A stretch of DNA of 10,018 nucleotides from a bacterium (GTDB lineage: Bacteria; UBP15; UBA6099): assembly GCA_029573925.1 (NCBI GenBank), contig JAKQBV010000178.1, positions 1 to 10,018 of the forward strand, read 5' to 3'. Shown here in pieces: positions 6,127-10,018 of the stretch (position 1 is the stretch's first letter; every line of letters begins with the position of its first letter). The notes beneath the pieces were generated by a model, which made no database searches, had not been told where the DNA came from, and saw nothing but the letters and a program-made list of their open reading frames with translations. A program made the position numbers and the translations under genes.

Positions 6127-6798
6127 TTGACTGAAGAAACTAGGACCACTGTGGAAGTTCTGTTCGGCAAGAAGTGGGAGGCGCGGCTGCTGTCGCACCT
6201 CGACGTCATGCGCGCGATTTCTCGAACTCTGCGCCGCTCCGGGCTTCCAATCTATTTCACCGAAGGTTTTAATCCGAAACCTAAAGTTTCGTATCTGACA
6301 CAGCCTCTGGCATTGGGTCACACATCGGAATGCGAGAGATTCCGTTTCATGCTCGAAGAGGAAAAGAGCGAGGAAGAAACGCTGCGCGCGCTCGCCGCTA
6401 AAATGCCTCCGGGGCTAGAGCCTTCCGCCGCGCGCTATGTGCGCGAAGGAGAAAAACCGGCTGTCGCCAAGGGCATGGAATACATCTTTTTTCTCAGGAA
6501 GGGAGCGCGCGGGAACGCCCCGCAACCGCCGTTCTCCATGCCTGAAGAATTCGGCTGGATGTCGCCGAGAGAAGCGACGCCGTCCGAAACCGCCGCCGCG
6601 CGGCTGTTCGATTCGAGAGAAAAGTTCGCTCCAAGAGGCCCGGTCACGGATTTTGTAAGTGAGAGTTTCGAATCGGCTTACTTTATCAAGACCGCAGCAG
6701 GCTCAGAATTCCGGCGGCCGGACAAGATAATGATTCCCGCGCCCCCAGTCGTGAAAGAAGACTTCTTTTTCCATCGGCTCAGAGAAACGGCGGAATAA
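6127..6798 (+). CDS. DUF2344 (TIGR03936) protein, stand-alone
   Basis: A protein of 223 residues matching DUF2344, a domain normally found next to or fused to a B12-binding radical SAM protein (TIGR03960). Its role is unknown. Signatures from the chosen start: LLSHLDVMRAISRTLRRSGLP (21-41), EGFNPKPKVSY (46-56) and PLALGHTSECE (60-70). The second half is more variable and Pro/Glu-rich. Start: TTG 6127 has AAGGA (6116-6120) six bases upstream; a TTG at 6094 sits inside a hairpin and lacks a ribosome site. The usual radical SAM partner is not in this window: the upstream gene is PHP and the downstream one SRPBCC. It may be the last gene of the DUF89-led operon, 50 bases after PHP. Confidence 0.85.
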   Translation: MTEETRTTVEVLFGKKWEARLLSHLDVMRAISRTLRRSGLPIYFTEGFNPKPKVSYLTQPLALGHTSECERFRFMLEEEKSEEETLRALAAKMPPGLEPSAARYVREGEKPAVAKGMEYIFFLRKGARGNAPQPPFSMPEEFGWMSPREATPSETAAARLFDSREKFAPRGPVTDFVSESFESAYFIKTAAGSEFRRPDKIMIPAPPVVKEDFFFHRLRETAE

Positions 6799-6843
6799 GC
6801 GAAAGTTTTTGCGGGCGGCGGGAACATTCAGCCGCATCTCATT

Positions 6844-6852
6844 TGATAATAT
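6844..6852 (+). promoter_or_regulatory. Possible extended -10 promoter for the SRPBCC gene
   Basis: TG-A-TAATAT at 6844-6852 is an extended -10 type element in the 115-base gap before the SRPBCC gene. No good -35 is seen 16-18 bases upstream. Transcription would start near 6859, leaving a leader of about 55 bases. Confidence 0.3.
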
Positions 6853-6913
6853 AAGAAGAGACAACGGCGCGGAGCGGCGTCAGGCCCGCCCCGCGACCAC
6901 AGGGGAGGCCTTT

Positions 6914-7426
6914 ATGGCGCGCTACAGGTCCGAACGCAAATTCAACTATCCGGTGGAAGACGCCGTGAGGGTTTTCTTGGACGGCGGCGAAGACGCGTAC
7001 GACATGCACGAACTGGAGAACGTCACCGCGTGGAAAGTGGTTAAGGAAGAGGACGACGGAGTGCGCAGGGTCGGAACAAAAGAGTGGTGCGCCCACGGCC
7101 AAATCCCCCGCGCCGCTCAGCACGTCATCAGCCCCAAAATGCTCACATGGTTCGAGCATTCAGTATGGGACAGACAGAAAAAAATCTATTCTTTCGAGAT
7201 CGAGCCGAGGTATCTGCGAAAACAGATTTCCTGCAAAGGGCAGACCGCATACATGGCTGACGGCCCGGACAAGATGAAACGGATATTTGAAATAACTCTG
7301 AAAATTGACATACCGCTGTTCGGCCCCATTCTGGAAGCCGCGATAATGGAGCTTCTGAAGAAGAACGAAGAGCAGGACTTCAAGTGCTGCGTGAAAAGCT
7401 TGGAAAAGAAATTCGGAAAGAAGTGA
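6914..7426 (+). CDS. SRPBCC/START-like (DUF2505-type) protein
   Basis: A 170-residue protein with the hydrophobic-ligand-binding START/SRPBCC layout. The N-terminal strand YRSERKFNYPVEDAVRVFLD is followed by repeated beta strands: KEWCAHGQIPRAAQHVI, KMLTWFEHSVWDRQKKIYSFEI and RIFEITLKIDIPLFG. It closes with a long C-terminal helix (about 145-170, ILEAAIMELLKKNEEQD onward). This pattern resembles DUF2505 proteins of unknown ligand. There is no signal peptide, so it is probably cytoplasmic. ATG 6914 has a strong AGGGGAGG (6901-6908) five bases before it; longer readings from 6809 lack such a site. It is the last plus-strand gene and converges on the alpha/beta hydrolase. Fold assignment by pattern only. 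Confidence 0.75.
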   Translation: MARYRSERKFNYPVEDAVRVFLDGGEDAYDMHELENVTAWKVVKEEDDGVRRVGTKEWCAHGQIPRAAQHVISPKMLTWFEHSVWDRQKKIYSFEIEPRYLRKQISCKGQTAYMADGPDKMKRIFEITLKIDIPLFGPILEAAIMELLKKNEEQDFKCCVKSLEKKFGKK

Positions 7427-7454
7427 CGCCCGCGTTCTGCGACAGAGGCGGGCG
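7427..7454. terminator. Hairpin between convergent genes, possible bidirectional terminator
   Basis: CGCCCGC (7427-7433) pairs perfectly with GCGGGCG (7448-7454). Inside, TCTG (7436-7439) pairs with CAGA (7443-7446) around the loop CGA. It follows directly on the SRPBCC stop (7424-7426) and lies about 50 bases past the hydrolase stop on the other strand. Neither strand has a clear T-run after it, so intrinsic termination is uncertain. Confidence 0.4.
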
Positions 7455-7504
7455 GAAACCGCGTCCGCAACAGACTGCAAAAGATGATTTTCGAGGCGGC
7501 GCGC

Positions 7505-8665
7505 CTATTGTCCGCCTGACGGTTCTCTGATTTCCAGTTTTTTTATATCGACGCCGTCGGACCATTTGCCGACGCGCTTCACTTTGTCTGAATCGCCGAG
7601 AGCGCCGTCGCAATTCTCTCCATAGAAAGCGCAATCCGTAAGCGAATCGAACAGCCGCCAGAGAGCGAAGTCGTGAGCGTTCGCCGCGTAAACGTCGCGC
7701 TCTTCCGGCTCCTGCCCGCCGTCGCGCGTCACGCGTTCCAGTCTGTCTCGGATGATGCCCGCCACCGGCCCGGCGGCCAGCCGCCTCTCAGGAATATCGA
7801 AACTCTGGTCTGTGGCTATCGGCAGCATGTGGTCTGCCGCAAGCGCGGGGTCTCCGTGCCTGTCGCTGTGAAACACGATGTAAGTTCTATGTTCGGCGGG
7901 CAGAGATGTCGCCGCGCGGTATATCTCCGCCGCCGTCCGCTCCGCGACGATGCCGTCATCGGCTCCCACGACAACGGCGAAAAGCGTTCCCGGATGAATA
8001 TCCGCATAATCGGCCATGATGGTTTCCAGCGGTTTGTGGTGAACCATCTTGGCTATGTGCGCGTATTTGGGATCGCCCGGCTCGACTGGCATTGCCGCGC
8101 GGACTCTCGGCAGTCCCAGTTTGCTCCAATTGGCCGTCAGGTTGGAAGCCAGAACACCGCCGAACGAATGTCCGACCGCCGCGAAGCGTTCCAAATCGGG
8201 TTTTACGCGTCCGGGCTTGTCCAGTTCCGCAAGCGCCGCCGCCACAGCGTCCATCGCCGCCTTGTGCATCACGGGCGGCATCACGTTCACGCTCTCCTGA
8301 TACTTCGGGAATATCACAATCGAGCCGCGCCGCACAAGGTGGCTTATCCAGCCGCCGTACATCTTGGGATGCATCGCGCTCCAGCCGTGAAAAAAGGCTA
8401 TCACGGGAGCGGACTCCGGAGCCGGGTCGGCCGGCTCGAAAATCCAGAACATGTCGTTTCCTTCGCCGTGTTGCGACATCCTGATGTCGGCGTGAAGATA
8501 GACCGCGCCGCCGGGGCCTGACGCGGGCTGCGCGGGTTGCGCGGCGGACGTCTCTCCCTTGAGGTCCACCACTATCGCGCGGCACGCGCGCGGGGCAGCC
8601 GCGGCGACCATCCCCATAACAGCCAGCGCAGTCAATATTATCCTTGCTCTTTTCATTGGCTTCAT
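7505..8665 (-). CDS. Secreted alpha/beta hydrolase (PET-hydrolase/dienelactone-hydrolase-like fold)
   Basis: A 386-residue exported hydrolase. The N-terminus (MKPMKRARIILTALAVMGMV, then an Ala-rich stretch) is a signal peptide, cut near residue 30. FFHGWSA (91-97) supplies the oxyanion region, VGHSFGG (164-170) the nucleophile Ser167, VVGADDGIV (233-240) the acid (Asp236/237), and LAADHMLP (275-282) a likely catalytic His279. Cys344 and Cys352 near the C terminus (DCAFYGENC) could form a disulfide, which fits export. The start ATG at 8665-8663 has AAGGAG (8678-8673) seven bases before it. It lies 30 bases after the metallopeptidase stop, so the two are likely cotranscribed. It ends in TAG, a genuine stop, since the frame beyond runs into the convergent gene. 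Substrate unknown: lipid, ester or cell-wall ester are possible. Confidence 0.87.
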   Translation of the reverse strand: MKPMKRARIILTALAVMGMVAAAAPRACRAIVVDLKGETSAAQPAQPASGPGGAVYLHADIRMSQHGEGNDMFWIFEPADPAPESAPVIAFFHGWSAMHPKMYGGWISHLVRRGSIVIFPKYQESVNVMPPVMHKAAMDAVAAALAELDKPGRVKPDLERFAAVGHSFGGVLASNLTANWSKLGLPRVRAAMPVEPGDPKYAHIAKMVHHKPLETIMADYADIHPGTLFAVVVGADDGIVAERTAAEIYRAATSLPAEHRTYIVFHSDRHGDPALAADHMLPIATDQSFDIPERRLAAGPVAGIIRDRLERVTRDGGQEPEERDVYAANAHDFALWRLFDSLTDCAFYGENCDGALGDSDKVKRVGKWSDGVDIKKLEIREPSGGQ

Positions 8666-8695
8666 GTCGCGACTCCTTCCGTCGGGGGGCGCTTT

Positions 8696-9736
8696 TCAGT
8701 TGTCGCGTCTGCCCGGTCTCCACGGACGGTGTCCGTAATCGTCTATGTCCCATTCCTCGTCCAGTTCGTCCCAGTCGTCCTCCGGATCGTAGCCGGAACC
8801 TCCGCCGGGATAGACGAGCTTAAATTTTCTCTTGCGCCTGAATCCCAGAAAGACTTTCATTCCCGCGACTATGACCAGCAACGCCATGCCCGTCCAGATG
8901 TAAGTGTCGAACGCCGCGAAGAACTGCATCGCCCACACAATGGGAGCCGGTTTGGCTGCTTGGGCCAGCCAGTCGGCGGACAGACCTTCAAGTCCGTCGC
9001 CGTAAACACGCCGAAGGGCGACATCCACCGAATCGCCGTCCGCAAGTCCGTCGAGCAGACGCCTTATGCCCGCCTCGCCTTTGCGCTTGATCAGCCATGA
9101 GACAAAATCGTGGCTTTGCGCGTACGCCAGCTCGGCGATGAATTTTCCAGAAGGGAAGCCGTAGCGCAGATCGTTGAAATCGAGGGCCGCGCCCTTGCGC
9201 GCCGCGTTATAGAGGGCCGCCCGACGCTTGTGCCACGATTCCGGAGATTCCCATGCGTCCGACAGATGCACGGCCAGCCCCTCGTTGAGCCAGCGCGGAA
9301 GCGCCCCCGGCTTCGCGCGGAACTTGTGGCCGAGCGCGGCGTGAAACAACTCGTGTTCCAGCACGCTTGAAAAATATCCCGCGTCGCCCGCGAAACTTTC
9401 CGCCCTCATCACAACCGCGCGCCTGTCGTGAACGTACACCGCTATCGCCCAAGAGGGAACCATTCCGCCCGTGTATTCCTCGAACTCCGCGTCGTCCGCC
9501 GCGATGTACACAACAAAAGGCCCGGTCGGCTCGTGTCCGATGAATTCCGCCGCCTTCGCAAGAGCCCTCTCGCCATCCCGCCTGACCGCTTCTTCAAGCC
9601 CGCGCGAGCCGCCGGAAGATTTAACCTCAATCCTGAACGCGCGGGACTCCGACGCGCCCGCCAACCCAGCCGCCGCCCAAAGCGCAAACAGCGCCGCCGC
9701 CAACCCAGCCGCATATCTCATTCTCGCCATAATCAT
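8696..9736 (-). CDS. Membrane-anchored MA-clan (gluzincin) metallopeptidase
   Basis: A 346-residue protein with an N-terminal signal sequence (hydrophobic 8-28, AGLAAALFALWAAAGLAG). The zinc site HELFHAALGH (128-137) gives His128, Glu129 and His132, and LNEGLAVHLS (150-159) gives the third ligand Glu152, as in 'peptidase MA-like' (PF13485) gluzincins. A single membrane helix (about 276-297) follows, then a basic stretch and an acidic Asp/Glu-rich tail (about 317-333) on the cytoplasmic side. So it is an extracytoplasmic zinc protease anchored in the inner membrane. Starts: ATG 9736, ATG 9730 or ATG 9721, none with a clear ribosome site; 9721 gives the more usual signal peptide. Likely first gene of an operon with the alpha/beta hydrolase 30 bases downstream. 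Substrate unknown. Confidence 0.88.
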   Translation of the reverse strand: MIMARMRYAAGLAAALFALWAAAGLAGASESRAFRIEVKSSGGSRGLEEAVRRDGERALAKAAEFIGHEPTGPFVVYIAADDAEFEEYTGGMVPSWAIAVYVHDRRAVVMRAESFAGDAGYFSSVLEHELFHAALGHKFRAKPGALPRWLNEGLAVHLSDAWESPESWHKRRAALYNAARKGAALDFNDLRYGFPSGKFIAELAYAQSHDFVSWLIKRKGEAGIRRLLDGLADGDSVDVALRRVYGDGLEGLSADWLAQAAKPAPIVWAMQFFAAFDTYIWTGMALLVIVAGMKVFLGFRRKRKFKLVYPGGGSGYDPEDDWDELDEEWDIDDYGHRPWRPGRRDN

Positions 9737-9744
9737 TAAGTATA

Positions 9745-9750
9745 ATTATA
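9745..9750 (-). promoter_or_regulatory. -10 box for the metallopeptidase operon (near-leaderless)
   Basis: On the minus strand, TATAAT is a perfect -10 (9750-9745). The -35 region is poor. Transcription would start near 9738, about at the first ATG (9736), so the mRNA would be leaderless or carry only a few bases, unlike the other genes, most of which have clear ribosome sites. Confidence 0.4.
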
Positions 9751-9787
9751 AATCGATTCCCCTCCCGGAAACCTCGTCCGCCTAATT

Positions 9788-9816
9788 ATCCCGAATCCTT
9801 CATTAGGATTCGGGAT
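9788..9816. repeat. Perfect 12-bp inverted repeat
   Basis: ATCCCGAATCCT (9788-9799) and AGGATTCGGGAT (9805-9816) pair without mismatch around the loop TCATT. Possible terminator for a gene beyond the right edge, or an arm of a dispersed repeat. No T-run follows on either strand. Confidence 0.75.
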
Positions 9817-9898
9817 TATACGCAACAACCTGAAATAAAAAGAACAGCGGAGTTGACGGCAATAAAGCGCCTCCGGCGGCCAAAGAGAACCTTTTGAA

Positions 9899-9930
9899 CC
9901 CGGATTCGTCGATAGAGCCGACGAACCGGG
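9899..9930. repeat. 12-bp inverted repeat with one bulged A
   Basis: CCCGG-A-TTCGTCG (9899-9911) pairs with CGACGAACCGGG (9919-9930), with A9904 bulged and the loop ATAGAGC. On the plus strand it is followed by GCGATTTTC, a short T-run that gives it a weak terminator look. Confidence 0.7.
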
Positions 9931-9952
9931 GCGATTTTCATAGCGGCGAACT

Positions 9953-9977
9953 CACGCACAAAGCAAGTTTGTGCGTG
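9953..9977. repeat. Perfect 10-bp inverted repeat
   Basis: CACGCACAAA (9953-9962) pairs with TTTGTGCGTG (9968-9977) around the loop GCAAG. It is the third hairpin in a row and lies close to the right edge of the window. Confidence 0.7.
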
Positions 9978-10018
9978 CCACCCATTTATATTGTTCATGA
10001 ACCCTATGTTCTATTCAC

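Larger units (their letters stand above)
9737..10018. other. Gene-free right end with three hairpins
   Basis: These 282 bases upstream of the metallopeptidase hold no credible gene. They contain the putative -10 box and three inverted repeats listed separately. A 60-codon frame at 9998-9816 on the minus strand reads through two of these palindromes and is not convincing. Confidence 0.6.

Noticed and set aside
7673..8521. Long plus-strand frame of 282 codons opposite the hydrolase
   Set aside because: Shadow of the hydrolase gene: Arg/His-rich with no domain, while the minus strand has signal peptide, catalytic motifs and ribosome site.
9816..9998. 60-codon minus-strand frame
   Set aside because: Arg-rich, reads through two palindromes, has only a weak ribosome site and shows no recognisable domain, so coding is unlikely.

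Overview
The window is GC-rich bacterial chromosomal DNA with an AT-rich intergenic patch near position 1000. No rRNA, tRNA, transposase, phage gene or CRISPR array is visible. It looks like core or near-core genome of an environmental, probably uncultivated, bacterium. Good Shine-Dalgarno sequences, sigma70-like promoters and the mix of families (thiolase, DUF89, MoaB, PHP, DUF2344) fit a bacterium but do not fix a phylum. Stop codons are TGA, TAA and, in at least one gene, TAG, so the code appears standard.

Layout: (1) 1-788, minus strand: the N-terminal three-fifths or so of an acetyl-CoA acetyltransferase (thiolase) running off the left edge, with its own promoter. (2) 789-1162: a non-coding divergent region, AT-rich in its right half, that probably carries the promoter and long leader of the next gene. 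(3) 1163-3516, plus strand: a family 2 glycosyltransferase, two small hairpins, then a polytopic membrane protein with a periplasmic-type beta-propeller whose frame is broken by a single in-frame TAG at 2821-2823. (4) 3557-6798, plus strand: a well-formed sigma70 promoter followed by a tight cluster: DUF89 metal-dependent phosphatase-like protein, MoaB/MogA molybdopterin adenylyltransferase, a 70-residue protein I do not recognise, a PHP/HisK-type phosphoesterase and, after a hairpin, a stand-alone DUF2344 protein. (5) 6914-7426, plus strand: an SRPBCC/START-like (DUF2505-type) lipid-binding-fold protein. (6) 7505-9736, minus strand: an exported, membrane-anchored MA-clan (gluzincin) metallopeptidase followed 30 bp later by a secreted alpha/beta hydrolase, probably one operon. 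(7) 9737-10018: no convincing gene, but three strong hairpins in about 190 bp.

How they work together: the clearest unit is DUF89-moaB-small ORF-PHP, with gaps of 19, 22 and 2 bases. It joins two metal-dependent phosphoester hydrolases to a cofactor adenylyltransferase. A metabolite-repair or cofactor role is an inference only. No fully novel system is evident. The items most worth following are the amber-interrupted propeller gene, the uncharacterised 70-residue protein in the cofactor cluster, the DUF2344 gene separated from its usual radical SAM partner, and the hairpin cluster at the right end.
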